Assembly (NCBI GenBank): GCA_030248225.1
Contig: JASANE010016068.1
Coordinates: forward strand, 21,165 to 85,164
From: Trileptium ribeirensis
Lineage: Eukaryota > Nematoda > Enoplea > Enoplida > Thoracostomopsidae
Reading direction: 5' to 3'
Length of the DNA stretch: 64,000 nt
Part shown: positions 1-12,114 of the stretch, piece after piece
How positions within the stretch are numbered: the stretch's first letter is position 1
Layout: every line of letters starts with the position of its first letter
Notes under the pieces: generated by a model
Databases searched by the model: none
What the model was told of the DNA's origin: nothing
The model's input: only the letters and a program-made list of their open reading frames with translations
Translations under genes and position numbers: made by a program

Positions 1-1430
1 GCTGGAATAGTTTGCTGTGCAAAATAGATTCAAGCTTAGGAATTTTGTTACACAGACTCCGGGCAATAAAAAAATTACACTCAATGCGACTATTACTGCA
101 TAAATGCGTATTTCTCTAGTTTACCTGAAATGTAACTTTACCATTATGCGTAATATATTCATAAACCACATTGTAACGCTTGCCACCGACAAGTCTGCCA
201 TTAGCGAAAGTGCAGTCTTTATGAAGAACTAATTTTTCATTCACAACAACGAATTTTTCCGCCGTTGTTCTGGTTTTTGCGAGCGTTCATGTTCAGCTCA
301 TATGCTTTGCGCCTAGCGGCAGAAACTTGATCTCTTTCCACTGTCGGCATTGACTTGCGTATGTAGATACCCTTATACTCAGGCGTCTCTTTTAAACGCG
401 GTGCTTGCTGCAGGACCGATCGTGCTACCGTAGAAGCTCGAAAACGAACTTTGAGCAGTCATGGAGCTGTATAACGTTCGTTACGATCGTTGTTGCGTTT
501 TGTTGCGTTCAGCAGTCCCTTGCCAAATACAAATTCAACCTCCGCTGGTGGATCGAGACGATGGCAAATTTCGGACACTATCTGGAGCTTCTCTCCGCTT
601 TCATGAACTCCTGAAAACACGAGACAATGTTGATGCTTGGCGCCATCATCACTGGAAGCTTCGCGCATTTGGTTCAGCAGTCCCATGCCAAATACAAATT
701 CAACCTACGCTGACGGGTCGAGACGATGGCAAATTTTGGAAACTATCTGGAGATTCTCTAAGCTTTCAGGAACTCCGGAAAACACGAGACAATGTTGATG
801 CTTGGCGCCATCATCACTGGAAGCTTCGTGCACTTGGTTTACAGTCTTTTTTGCGGCAGTCGAAGCGTACGACTTTGGAATGAAATGCGTATGAGCGTCT
901 TGGTTGGTTGTTACCTTATCGTTGGTTGCTCGAGATGTAGCAATGTTGGCGAGCCACTGTGTTAATGTTTTCAGCTAACGCTCTATCTTTTCCAGACTCT
1001 CGCTGGGTTGGACCGGAGTTAGCGGCACTCCATTCAGCTTAGATTACGTCGGTTTCGAGCAAATTTCTGACAAGCTGGACACACGACGAGGATGTCTTCG
1101 CCCTGTTACAGCCTTAAGCGATTTGTTATTTCGGACTGACGAACACGCAAAATGAATCCATCCAGCGCACAGGCCGGGTTCGAAACAGTCTTGACCTCCA
1201 ACTTTATTGCATATGACGCAATTCTATGACCTGGACACATATACGATGGTTGGATTGACTGGCGTGGATTGGTTGCCGTCCCATTTTTTGCTTCTAGTAA
1301 ACGATAGTCGAAAAATGAAATAGATACTAGTTTATAAAATTATTATCTGGTGTAACGCACCAGTACGTCTATTCTTTTTTTATTCTTCCTCCTGAAACTG
1401 AATGCAATTGGGTTAAAACTCATTACAATT
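1..1430 (-). mobile_element. LINE (Jockey/CR1-like) copy 1, 5' part, cut by window edge
   Basis: This stretch is a diverged copy of the 5' end of the LINE at 35990-40045. Shared landmarks are the 5' leader (1339-1420 against 39935-40040, including a matching stretch around 'tctggtgtaacgcaccag'), the zinc-finger region (about 1080-1210), the 'HCLVFSGV' segment of ORF1 (about 600-640 and again near 780) and the ORF1 C-terminal part (about 120-450). Reading frames are broken throughout, so it is a dead copy. ORF2 would lie to the left of the window. An internal 165-bp duplication is listed separately. The 5' boundary near 1430 is judged only from where similarity to the other copy fades. Confidence 0.75.
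510..839. repeat. 165-bp tandem duplication inside LINE ORF1
   Basis: Two units, 510-674 and 675-839, are similar over their full length; for example 'aacacgagacaatgttgatg' occurs in both. On the minus strand each unit encodes the 'HCLVFSGV' segment that occurs once in the other LINE copy (39291-39554). The duplication therefore arose within this copy. Its length is a multiple of three, so it kept the frame when it formed. Confidence 0.85.
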
Positions 1431-1619
1431 GGGTTAGTTCATGACAAGATGCGTCTAAACGATCTATTTACGAATTCAATCGCAATTATTACTGCAAAGC
1501 TTGTTATATTTTTATTAATAATTGATATAAACTTACGAAACCCCGAAATTTGTGTATTTTCAACAGATTTAGGAATGAAAATTATGGTGTTGCTGCAGTA
1601 CGTTTTATAAGATACACAC

Positions 1620-2135
1620 CTAAGTTGACCTGTTGTAGTTGGTTGGCAGAAATGATCAACACTGTGTTGCCCTGTTGTAGCTGGATGGTAGAAATGGCGG
1701 ATGCTGACTTGACCTGTTGTAATCGACTGTTAAAAATTTGCCGAAACTGAGTGGACCTGTAGTTGTAGTCGGATGGTGGAAATGGCCGATACTGAATTGA
1801 CCTATTGTGGTGAAATGGCGGAAATGGCCGATACTGAGGTGAGCTGTTGTAGAAATGGCGGATACGGAGTTGGTTGGATGGTAGAAATGGCGGATACTGA
1901 CTTGTAATTGTATGTTAAAAATTTGGCGAGGCTGATTGGACCTGTTGTAGTCGGATGGTGGAAATGACCGATTCTGTGTTGACCTGTTGTAGTCGGGTTG
2001 TAGAAATGACCGATACCGGGTTGACCTGTTGTAGTTGGATGGTAGCAATGGCGAATACTGACTTGACCTGTTGTAATTAGATGGTAAAAATGGCTGATAC
2101 TGAGTGGACATAATATAGCTGGATGGCGGAAATTC
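1620..2135. repeat. Degenerate 45-bp minisatellite
   Basis: About 11 imperfect units carry the core 'gacctgttgtagt.ggatggtagaaatgg'. The period is close to 45 bp, so one minus-strand frame stays open for 167 codons (1656-2159) and reads as 15-residue repeats ending in DYNRS or NYNRS. The open frame follows from the period and is not taken as a gene. The array lies just outside the LINE 5' end. Confidence 0.75.
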
Positions 2136-2159
2136 AGAACTGCATGAGCAATCTACCAT

Positions 2160-3480
2160 GGTATATTCTTGCTGCGAAATTCGCTGTTATACATCGTTAT
2201 GGATGCCAAAACGGCTGACCAGAGTTATGCTAAAAATTTTGGCAGCATGAACGCGTTAAAAAAATCCGCGTCCTGCCAGCATTGTGGCCAAGATTTTCAG
2301 ATGGGAGGAGGACTCGTGACTAGCTAGTTTTCCAGCGACAACTGTCCGCAAATAGCTGGTATTTTAAAAAGAACGTTTATTTCGGCAACCTCCACGCGTA
2401 GCAACGAGGAATTTTCGGTCACAAAATGCAGTGGAATCAGCGACAGTGAAGACAAAGTCACATGCTGAAGGCGTAAAAAAATTTCCCGTTTATACGTTTC
2501 ATCTTCAGTAGTCTGCTCAGCTCCACAAATAATATTCTCAGGAAAAGTCTCACGGAATGGACAAGCAATACTCCCCTGAATTTCCTCTTGGGTACATCCT
2601 TACGTCCAGCAATTTTATCTGTGTACCGTTGGTCACACTCTGACAAAGTGAGGAGATTAACGTAAACAAATATTGTTCTTAGCTAACATAACTTATCTAA
2701 CTCAGCCTAGAACAACATCATGATGTTCGCTGACAAACATAGCTATTACCCTAAACTAACTCCGGCTCCCATGGAACCAGAATATAAATAGGTCTCATTA
2801 ACACTAATATGTAACGAACAAAATACACACTGCATTTATATGTCGCTTGCAACATGGTTAAACGCCGGTTTTAGTCGGTTATGCGTTGAGGTAAACTTCT
2901 AAACAAACAGTAGACTTAAACTGTTCAAGGACAGGTAGCACTAAACGTATGTTCATATACGACTTATTTGCGGTTAACCAAAGTAAGCATTTATGCCATT
3001 ATAAATCCATTGAGGCTTATTTCAGAAACAGTTTTGATATATACCATGCCATTAGGTCCGGAGCAGTGCACTGTGATCGCTTGTATTGCTTACAATTATT
3101 GATTATTGATATTACCTAGAATCGGCAAAAAAATTTTGTCGTGATCCAAATATTACTTATCAGCTATACATATATATCATGTGAATGTGAATGGTTTGTG
3201 ATTTGTGTTATTTAAGCATTTCTAAGTCACGACTATTTAAACGACTTTAAACTGCGTGGCATCGGCCTAATTTGGTTGGATAAAATTGCCAGAAGAATGT
3301 CTAAAATCTCATACTCCTCTCATGTTCATCTGATGATGTGTCAGGGGTGCAAATAAACAGACTAGGATCGGGGTTTTGTTATCATTTCTGCTAAAAAAAG
3401 TGGGTGGTCCAGATATCAAATATAACTTAAAAAGTTGGAGGTTAGTCATGCTGCCAGAACAAGTGGGGAATCTTCTACTC
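2160..3480. other. Unassigned AT-rich sequence
   Basis: No convincing exon, RNA gene or repeat structure was seen. Short open frames here have no recognisable motif or supporting splice sites. Confidence 0.5.
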
Positions 3481-5465
3481 CCATATCACATCTCAACTGC
3501 ACCCAAACGCTTAGCAAGGGAACCCAGGTGCGAACATCTCCCACCTTTGAGAGCGTCCTGCCACTTTTTCATGGCGAACTGTGCCTCTGTATATGCCAAT
3601 GGAGATTGCATTGTATCTGAGTCAAACACAAAGTAATATTCTTTCTGTGTCCTTACTGCTCTCTTAACACAACAAAACTTGTTAAAAATATCAGCACCCA
3701 GGGACTTATAAAGGAAACCCAGGTGCGAACATCTCCCAGCTTTGAGAGCGTCCTGCCACTTTTTTCATGTCGAACGGTGCCTCTGTGTATGCCAATAGAG
3801 ATTGCATAGTACCAGAGACAAACACAATGTAATATTCCTTCTGTGTCCTTACTGCTCTCTCAACATAACAAGACTTGTGAAAAATATCAGCACCCAGGCA
3901 CGGACTTATAAAGGAAACCCAGGTGCGAACATCTCCCACCTTTGAGAGCGTCCTGCCACTTTTTCATGTCGAACGGTGCCGCTGTATATGCCAATAGAGA
4001 ATGCATTGTACCTGAGTCAAACACAAAGCAATATTCTTTCTGTGTCCTTACTGCTCTCTTAACGCAACAAAACTTGTTAAACTTATCAGCACCCAGGGAC
4101 TTATAAAGGAAACCCAGGTGCGAACATCTCCCACCTTTGAGAGCGTCCTGCCACTTTTTCATGGCGAACTGTGCCTCTGTATATGCCAATGGAGATTGCA
4201 TAGTACCATAGACAAACACAATGTAATATTCCTTCTGTGTCCTTACTGCTCTCTCAACACAACAAAACTTGTGAAAAATATCAGCACCCAGGGACTTGTA
4301 AAGGAAACCAGGTGCGAACATCTCCCGCCTGTGAGAACGTCCAGACACTTTTTGATGGCGAACGGTGACTCTGTATATGCCAATACAGAATGCATTGTGC
4401 CTGAGTCAAACACAAAGCAATATTCTTTCTGTGTCCTTACTGCTCTCTTAACACAACAAAACTTGTTAAAAATATCAGCACCCAGGGACTTATAAAGGAA
4501 ACCCAGGTGCGAACATCTCCCAGCTTTGAGAGCGTCCTGCCACTTTTTTCATGTCGAACGGTGCCCCTGTGTATGCCAATAGAGATTGCATAGTACCAGA
4601 GACAAACACAATGTAATATTCCTTCTGTGTCCTTACTGCTCTCTCAACACAACAAAACTTGTGAAAAATATCAGCACCCAGGGACTTATAAAGGAAACCC
4701 AGGTGCGAACATCTCCCACCTTTGAGAGCGTCCTGCCACTTTTTCATGACGAACTGTGCCTCTGTATATGCCAACAGAGATTGCATAGTACCAGAGACAA
4801 ACACAATGTAATATTCCTTCTGTGTCCTTACTGCTCTCTCAACACAACAAAACTTGTGAAAAATATCAGCACCCAGGGACTTGTAAAGGAAACCAGGTGC
4901 GAACATCTCCCGCCTTTGAGAACGTCCAGACACTTTTTCATGGCGAACTGTGCCTCTGTATATGCCAATGGAGATTGCATTGTATCTGAGTCAAACACAA
5001 AGTAATATTCTTTCTGTGTCCTTACTGCTCTCTTAACACAACAAAACTTGTTAAAAATATCAGCACCCAGGGACTTATAAAGGAAACCCAGGTGCGAACA
5101 TCTCCCACCTTTGAGAGCGTCCTGCCACTTTTTCATGTCGAACGGTGCCTCTGTATATGCCAATAGAGATTGCATAGTACCAGAGACAAACACAATGTAA
5201 TATTCCTTCTGTGTCCTTACTGCTCTCTCAACACAACAAAACTTGTGAAAAATATTAGCACCCAGGCAGGGACTTATAAAGGAAACCAGGTGCGAACATC
5301 TCCCACCTTTGAGAGCGTCCTGCCACTTTTTCATGTCGAACGGTGTCTCTGTATATGCCAATGGATTGCATTGTACCTGAGTCAAACACAAAGTAACATT
5401 CTTTCTGTGTCCTTACTGCTCTCTCAATACAACAAAACTTGTCGAAAATACCTGCGCCCAGCCTA
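3480..5465 (-). repeat. Ten-unit 195-bp tandem array encoding a 65-residue repeat
   Basis: Ten units are anchored on 'gagcgtcctgccac' or its variant at 3551, 3746, 3946, 4141, 4335, 4530, 4726, 4920, 5115 and 5313. Spacings are 195, 200, 195, 194, 195, 196, 194, 195 and 198 bp. On the minus strand the modal period is exactly 65 codons. Frames stay open over two to three units (5391-4828, 4933-4490, 4348-3887) and break where a unit gains or loses bases. The repeat contains RTQKEYYIVFVSGTM and then APFDMKKWQDALKGG. The strand-then-helix with a Trp faintly recalls the C-terminal end of a PH domain; this is resemblance only. Two unit types differ at fixed sites ('gagtcaaacacaaag' against 'gagacaaacacaatg') and run A-B-A-B-A-B-B-A-B-A. 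No start, intact donor set or flanking exon shows that it is translated. Confidence 0.85.
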
Positions 5466-5469
5466 TAAG

Positions 5470-6214
5470 AAATATGGAATATACTCATGAAATGATATAT
5501 ATATAACATAACCTCAATGGAATCGTAAGATATCACATATTAAATAGCTTATCTTATGACACATAACCACGACTACGATATAATCTCAGACAAACTAAAG
5601 CCGAGAGTGTGTCTGAGCCAACGACAATAATAATTCTTATCACTTGAAAATAAGTACCACTTTAGTGAGTTAGTACCACTGCTACTTCTGCAGCTGCTAT
5701 ATACGGGCAAGACCCGAAGAACCTAGTCTTGCGTGACATGGTTTTATAATATAATATATTATTATCATATTCGACTTTCTGCTAGGGATATCGACTGCAT
5801 CTACAGCTATCATGCTATTTGACGCAACGAATATCTAAATAAGTTGACCAATCTGCAGACTAGCATTGATCAAAACCACGAACTCCTCTTGGAACCAAGT
5901 GAAAATAACATTTCACAATACCTCACACTGAATTTTATTTTTTATTTCACACATAGAAGCCGGTGACTGGATTTAGGTACAAGAGGTGCCATGTTAAAAA
6001 AACGAGAAAGATGTTCCTACAATCTTGTAACTACTGCTCATGAACAAGCGTCAACCACAATTAACCATGATCAACGACCGAGTTACCTTTGGATAGTATC
6101 TTGAAAGGTGTCATAATTTCCTATCGTAAATAAAGCTTATGTAGCATGGCCATTTGCAAAATATAATTGTATAAAAATAATTTCTTCTGCGTAATGTGTA
6201 AATTTTTTAAAGAT
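5470..6214. other. Unassigned AT-rich sequence
   Basis: This follows the 195-bp array. No exon, RNA gene or repeat was recognised. Confidence 0.5.
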
Positions 6215-6570
6215 CATGTATTTGAGTCGATACGATAGAATTTAGGAAGAACAGTATATATGTACAATTATGAAAATCGATCATATTTTGTATCCACCCT
6301 ATAAAATTTACTATTTGACCAATAGCTTAAATCATCGTTGTTTCACTTTTACATGCTCTCAATAGAGCTTTCCACGTTTAAAACTGTTAAATGTCATGCA
6401 TGTGAGTCGATATGATAGAACTCAGCAAGACCGGTATGCTTGACAATTATAAAAATCGACCATATTTTCTACCTACCTATAAAAATTAGTTTAACCAAGA
6501 GCTTGAATCATCATTGTTTTACTTTTACATGATCTCAAAACAGCTTTCCACGTTTAAAACTTCACAAACT
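6215..6570. repeat. Diverged tandem duplication of about 180 bp
   Basis: Two copies (about 6215-6390 and 6391-6570) share the order 'gagtcgatacgatagaa', 'aaaatcgatcatatttt', 'cttttacatg' and 'agctttccacgtttaaaact'. They differ by many substitutions and small indels, so this is an old duplication. Confidence 0.75.
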
Positions 6571-7157
6571 CCATTACAAGATGCTTAAATGCTCAAGTTT
6601 AAAGTCTAAAGACGCGATTAGTTTGTCGATTAATTGTGTCGAAAAGCATCAGTTGTTACCATCATCTATTTCTGACACTCTTATTTTTTTCAATAATCCA
6701 TGCATTTTGACAAATATTACTTCAGCGAGTCATATAAGGAAGTGTTGAGAAGATGATCATGAGCAAAATGCAAGTAGCGGTCGGTTGTGATTCAGTTGGC
6801 GGCTGCAAGACTGTTGGGGCTATGTGTTGGCACAAGCCCAACAATTTTGATCTTACTATACGTGTCTTTTCGTTTGTTTTCCATCCAAACCAGTATTACA
6901 TTTTAATGGTCCCATTTCAAGGTTTTTGAGGAATACCGAAAACAGGTCAGCCTTACACTACATAATGAAACTGCAAGCACCAGAGATGATGCCAGAAAAA
7001 AAATTGAAAAGAATATATATTTACCACGATAAAACCAGGAAAATTTTTGCTGGAGCTATCATTCATTGAAATTATACAACGCGTTTAAGTTAAGTCAACA
7101 TAAAATAATCTATGCATATCTGTATTAAGATGATGACAAACAGCATCAAACATTATA
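6571..7157. other. Unassigned AT-rich sequence
   Basis: No recognisable coding exon or repeat was seen between the duplication and the short inverted-repeat element. Confidence 0.45.
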
Positions 7158-7164
7158 GTAATAG

Positions 7165-7544
7165 CAAGAGTGCATTAGTAAAGAGTATGACGCTTCCCAG
7201 CACTCTGACCTGACCTGACCCCTCCCCTCATTTCTGGGGAAGAGTTGTCGTGCGGAAACCCCTCTTTTTGTGAGGGAGGGGGAGTGGGTACGTCGAACCG
7301 CTCAGTTTTGACGGGCGGTCGGTTTATGAGCAGATATCGGTTCAACCGTCTCCTCAAAACTGTGTGTCCAACCTACCCCGCCCCACAAAATCAGGAGGGT
7401 CCAAGGTACCCCGACAAAACGTGGAGGTCTGGGCATGACGACCCCTAGAAATGAGAGGGGTCAGTCAGAAAACGCTCGTGTCATCTAACACAGGTTTACA
7501 CTAGAGTGTGGAGAAGTGTCATACTCTTCCATAATGCACTCTAG
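7165..7544. mobile_element. hAT-like MITE with terminal inverted repeats
   Basis: The element is about 380 bp. Its ends form imperfect inverted repeats of roughly 45 bp: the left end (7167-7200) reads 'agagtgcatta' then 'aagagtatgac', and the right end (7505-7542) carries their reverse complements in the matching order. The flanks share 'gtaatag' (7158-7164 and 7545-7551), or 8 bp with one mismatch, which suits the 8-bp target duplication of hAT transposons. The interior is markedly GC-rich compared with its surroundings and encodes no transposase, so any movement would have needed one supplied in trans. Confidence 0.75.
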
Positions 7545-7551
7545 GTAATAG

Positions 7552-8485
7552 TAATTACGAAATAATAGTGATTATTGTTGACGTCCACACAGGACAGTTG
7601 CTGTACATATAATATTCGTAACATGGCTGTATAAAATAGGAGTTTCGGAATGAATCAATAATTTAGTTAGAAAGCGAACAATCTCCACTAATATCTAGTC
7701 AATTGTTACATACTTTTAAGTATTTCAAAAATCGATCATATTTAAAAGATTGCGAAATTTATTGTGTGCTAATCCTAGAGTACTACCACCTAATAAAACA
7801 CTGTCATCTATCCGTCCAAATCAAAGATACATTCAAACGTTCAAGGATCAGAAAATACAGATCCTGAAAACGTAACATAAATTTCGCGTAATATGTCGTT
7901 TTTCTACGTAGCTATGTGCTTAGCTGAAAACATTTATCAAAACGTACCAATTCATCTTAAAGTTCATAACAAAGAATGAACACAAGGTCATACTCATGCA
8001 CTTTACGGCATGCGGTAGCTTTTCGTCCTGCCCCCAAGAATTGCATTGCAAAGTTATTTGAATGATAATCGCTATCCTCCAGAGGTTCCTTGGAGGTACC
8101 AACTATCAAGTCATTAATATACAAATTAGGTTAGTATGATAAACACATTCCTTAAGTGTTTGTTGATATGGTAAATATTTCAATTTAGCTAACTAAAACA
8201 GCTACAATCACCATATATATACCATTGTGTATGTACCTAAAACAGTGCAAAACGTTTAAAACATGAACAAATTTTCGCGCTGTACTGTGAATAGTATAAT
8301 GAGTACAATAAACATTTAAAAGACTAGAAAGGGGCGGCACTGACTTACGTCTAGTTATAAGTTACTGCGTATCTAATGTATTCATTGAGTTCTATTTTTT
8401 GTATGCATTGCTTGAAATATTGCTCTGGAATTGGTGTTCGTTATAAACTTAAAAAGTATTCACGATCAGCGCAGTAATTTATAAG
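7552..8485. other. Unassigned AT-rich sequence
   Basis: No supported gene or repeat was seen. Short open frames lack motifs and coherent splice sites. Confidence 0.45.
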
Positions 8486-8488
8486 TTA

Positions 8489-8707
8489 TAAATGAGCATC
8501 AAAATAGCGATTGGGTGGGATTCTTTCACAACGCGAAGGTGAAAATTCGTCTAATTGATTGTTGAAAAAATTGTTATAGTTACGTTGAAAATAACCCAGC
8601 GTGATTAGTTCACTGCTTTCATTGACTGATTCGTAGGGCAGACATGCAGTGAAAATAAGCAAAAATATAACAAAACTACAGCATAAAGTAAAATAAATGG
8701 CAAACAA
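8489..8707 (-). CDS. Possible exon of a small secreted or membrane peptide
   Basis: A minus-strand open frame of about 72 codons begins without ATG. It starts with a long hydrophobic run (CCSFVIFLLIFTACLP) and continues as a polar Asn/Phe/Tyr-rich tail ending near PPNRYFDAHL and a TAA. The layout resembles a signal peptide followed by a short mature peptide. A possible splice acceptor ('ttatgctgtag') falls inside the hydrophobic run, and no upstream exon was found. AT-rich sequence readily gives hydrophobic open frames by chance, so this is a weak candidate. Confidence 0.15.
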
Positions 8708-8709
8708 TT

Positions 8710-10643
8710 ATAATAATACATTAAGAGAAGCTGGAAACCTTGCGAATGATTTGGTTATCATCCTGATTTAGACTATAAGCACCCTAGAAACAAAAAATTC
8801 AAAACAAATAAACCCATTTATATAAAAATATCCACTACATTTTATCTATCTACAGCGGTGCTAAACTGTATCTAATTACCCCCGAAACGACAATACTTGC
8901 TTGAAAATAAATGCTAGTGAAAGCCGACAATAATTATTAATATCTAGTGGAATAGTAAACGAATGGGTCCACTAGTCGAAGACATACGATAATTAGCTGT
9001 TTTAATACAGATACCGTCTGCTTTCAGCTACTTAACAAGGAATAAATCGCCGTCTTTGTCTTCAAATTCAAATTCCGGGAAACCCAATAATTATAGAACT
9101 CTTCTCACTTGTTGCTGAGAGCTATATTTAAAACTATATATCTTCGTATACTTAAGACTTCCTTGTATTAAGTACCGACGTAGATTTGTTCCAAGCCTTA
9201 GCGGGAAGAGGGGTAACCTCTATCTCCTATTGATACCTACGATATATACTGAATCTAACCAAGCAACGTGCCTTACACCATACCCTTAACAGAGCAAATA
9301 TTCAATTTGTGTATAACAACAAACGATTTGTGTATTAACGATTTGCAGTATTCTGTGCACGAAATAATAACAAATCACAATTGCATATGGGCTTAGCCAA
9401 GCAGGATAGAATGTTCAATGATTTATGCGTGAAATTTTTTTACAAATTTGTATATGGTTTTTGTGTTATTTAAAAACCAGCTTGCACACCATACTCGACC
9501 CATTTTACAGTTGGGTACGCGGGATCAACGTGGCCTTAGTCTCTCGAGCAAAGAGATTAACAATATAGGAGCGTTCCAGCTAGCGACCTTATGATTGTGA
9601 AATATGAACCGATGACCACTCCGTCACACAAGCACAGCCATAATTATAAAGGTCTTATTGTGTGTAAGTATCCGTATTGTCATACTATACACCAAAATAT
9701 CTGCCGTTGTTCTGAAAGTAGGCGTTCTTGCCTTCATAAACAACTTAGGTTAGCTTTGCTTAAATTAAGCGGAGATCTGGAAATAACAAAATAAAACTAA
9801 AAGTGATGTCAACATGAAGTGTAAATTTTAAACAACGTTACTTAATCAATTTATATTAGCCAAACCGTTGAAATTGAAACTTGAGAACCAAAACCTTAAA
9901 TAAATACAGAAACTTAAACCCGATTCTACTGATGCACAGCTTGGTTTACATGTAAGAAATATAAAGCAAAACGATATTGCATGTACTTCATTGTATGTTC
10001 TTGCGATTCGATACATTGGACTTATTTGAACATGGCATGTACCAATGTTTTCGCTATCATTGCAGATATATACGAGCACAGGATATATCGGATAGTATTT
10101 GGATTCGTCAATGCTCCATGAAACGGATGGTCAATGTATATATTCGGGACGGTGTTTTTTAGCAGTGAAAGTCCGCTCTCTATGGAAGAACAAGATCTAA
10201 TAATTCGTGATGACACCCCTTATCGTCACGGACCAGTAACATACCAGTAATGTAAGACATATAAATACAAAAACACATATATACACCTATGTCTTTGTGA
10301 ATATAGATGTCTGAGGCTATATTTCTTTCCAACCTCACCAACTGTAGGAAGATCATCCACATTTCAATACCATTCAAAATTAACGGTTACAAAATACGTT
10401 TAAAAATTAAATTTTCCAAAAATTCCAAAGTAAATTTAAAAACTGCAAAATATAGTATGATAAGAACGCCTTTGATCGATTGATACTCCTAAATAGAATT
10501 TCGAATGCCAACTTTGAAGCACTTATACCACTAAGCTATTCCTGAAGTACGTGTAGACTCTCAGTATATTTCAAATGATCCATGTGATATCAATAAAATT
10601 TGCTATGTAACATTGATAGTCATGAAACAAACATGATATATAA
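8710..10643. other. Unassigned AT-rich sequence
   Basis: Several short open frames of 60-77 codons occur on both strands here, but none has a recognisable motif, composition or splice context. No tandem repeats were seen. Confidence 0.5.
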
Positions 10644-10886
10644 ATCATACATGCTGACGCATCCGAGGTCCCGAGGTAGGGAGAGAGGCCGGGTTGAGTC
10701 GGGACATCTCAGGAAACGTGGGTGGTGACAAAAAGATCCGACCCCACCCCGACCCCGCATCCTTATTTTTGCCAATTCAGCCCAATTATTGCTAGTTTCC
10801 ACCTATTTTTTAAACATACGCGCGGCTTTGAAGGGTGTAGACCTGAGCCGTGGAGGCCCCTAAACTCCTGCTTCGGCATGTATGAT
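10644..10886. mobile_element. Probable GC-rich MITE
   Basis: The ends are inverted repeats of about 18 bp with three mismatches: 'atcatacatgctgacgca' at 10644-10661 and the reverse complement of a near-identical sequence at 10869-10886. The interior is GC-rich and has no transposase. The left end resembles GC-rich segments near 55130-55175 and 58690-58745 (shared 'cgaggt.cgaagtcc'-type core), so it may belong to a dispersed family. No clear target duplication was seen. Confidence 0.5.
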
Positions 10887-10887
10887 A

Positions 10888-12114
10888 TAAATCCTAAATT
10901 ATAACTATATATCAATATGTTATTGAATTATAGAGTTTAAGATTGTATATATAAGCTAAACATTAAAAAAACCTGTAAATATTAGTAATTGCGTGAAACT
11001 ATATTATTAATTAATAAACATCGCCTAGTTAAAATTCAAGACTAAAACAGATGTCAAAATTTAAAATTAATGCACCAGATGAAAATAAAATTGAACACTG
11101 AATGGCATAATGAAACGTGAGGTAAGCGAGTACCTTTGTGCTGAAAGTGCCACGTGTCAAACACAGTACAGTTTCGTATACAGTCGTCTACAATGTGCAA
11201 TTCAGTGTGCTGTCCATTGTACCTCGTGGAACCTCAAATCAATCTGAACTGCTACGATATGGACAGTAGCTGCGTAGAACTAAATAAGCTGAAATTTGTT
11301 GTAAGTCGCAAGAACATTGAAAATGCCTAAGTTATGGAAATGAGAAAATATTATACATATACTACGTATTTAATACAGACCAACATTCGACGCAATAGTT
11401 GGTACAGTACATACTGGCGGCAACAATTATAAACGAAAACATCGCGAATGCTGAGTGTCACCACAGCAGCAACAATACGGCACAACAATGACAGAACGTT
11501 TTTCCTGGCACCTGCTGGTGCAAAACCATCGTCGTAACCGGAGCCGAACCGGTGGTTAATTTGTTCTTTAGGTTTAGGTTCGAGTTTCATGAGTATGCCT
11601 CATGCGTATTACAGCACAGAGCGTAGTATGATGGCACAAACTATGAAGCGTGCACAAGCCGAGTTATGAGTGAGTGGACAGAGTGGTTTGCGAGCTATTG
11701 AAAATTATATATCTAGATACATATATATTATTAGTGTCCGTTGCCTATCGAATCAGAGAGGACTGATGTTCTCGGAGGTGGTATTTAATTAATTTTTTAG
11801 GTCTTTCCTAGAGCCATCCAGCCCGAGGTGGTCAATTTTGAGATACTGTAAAAATTTCGTACCGTCTGACTCAGCTCGACGAGGCGGCTCAGAAAATATT
11901 CATTTTGGACTCTTTTAGGGAATAATTTTTGTCGATTGTTAGGGCTCTAGCTGGTCCCTTTGGTACCCAAAATTTTAGACTTAGGAATGCATCAGACCCT
12001 AACGTGAGGCATCCCGCCACCCCTATGGTCATATATACACCTTTGCGCAGAACATTACTACCTAAACCGCTGTAATTAATCTTAAAAACTCCTCAATTTA
12101 ACGAAATTTTGTCC
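10888..12114. other. Mostly unassigned; holds one copy of a dispersed palindrome-core repeat
   Basis: No gene was recognised. Around 11858-11900 lies a copy of a dispersed repeat with the core 'gactcagctcgacgaggcgg', which recurs near 43645, 49465, 49750, 49905, 53620 and 53760. The stretch 11780-12030 appears to belong to that repeat family. Confidence 0.45.

Noticed and set aside
461..883. 140-codon plus-strand open frame
   Set aside because: It is the antisense of the duplicated LINE ORF1 segment.
1656..2159. 167-codon minus-strand open frame with YNRS repeats
   Set aside because: It follows from a 45-bp minisatellite period that happens to lack stops; there is no start context, splice site or known motif.
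3480..5465. A CRISPR-like array
   Set aside because: The whole 195-bp unit is conserved with no short repeat plus unique spacer pattern, and the genome is eukaryotic.
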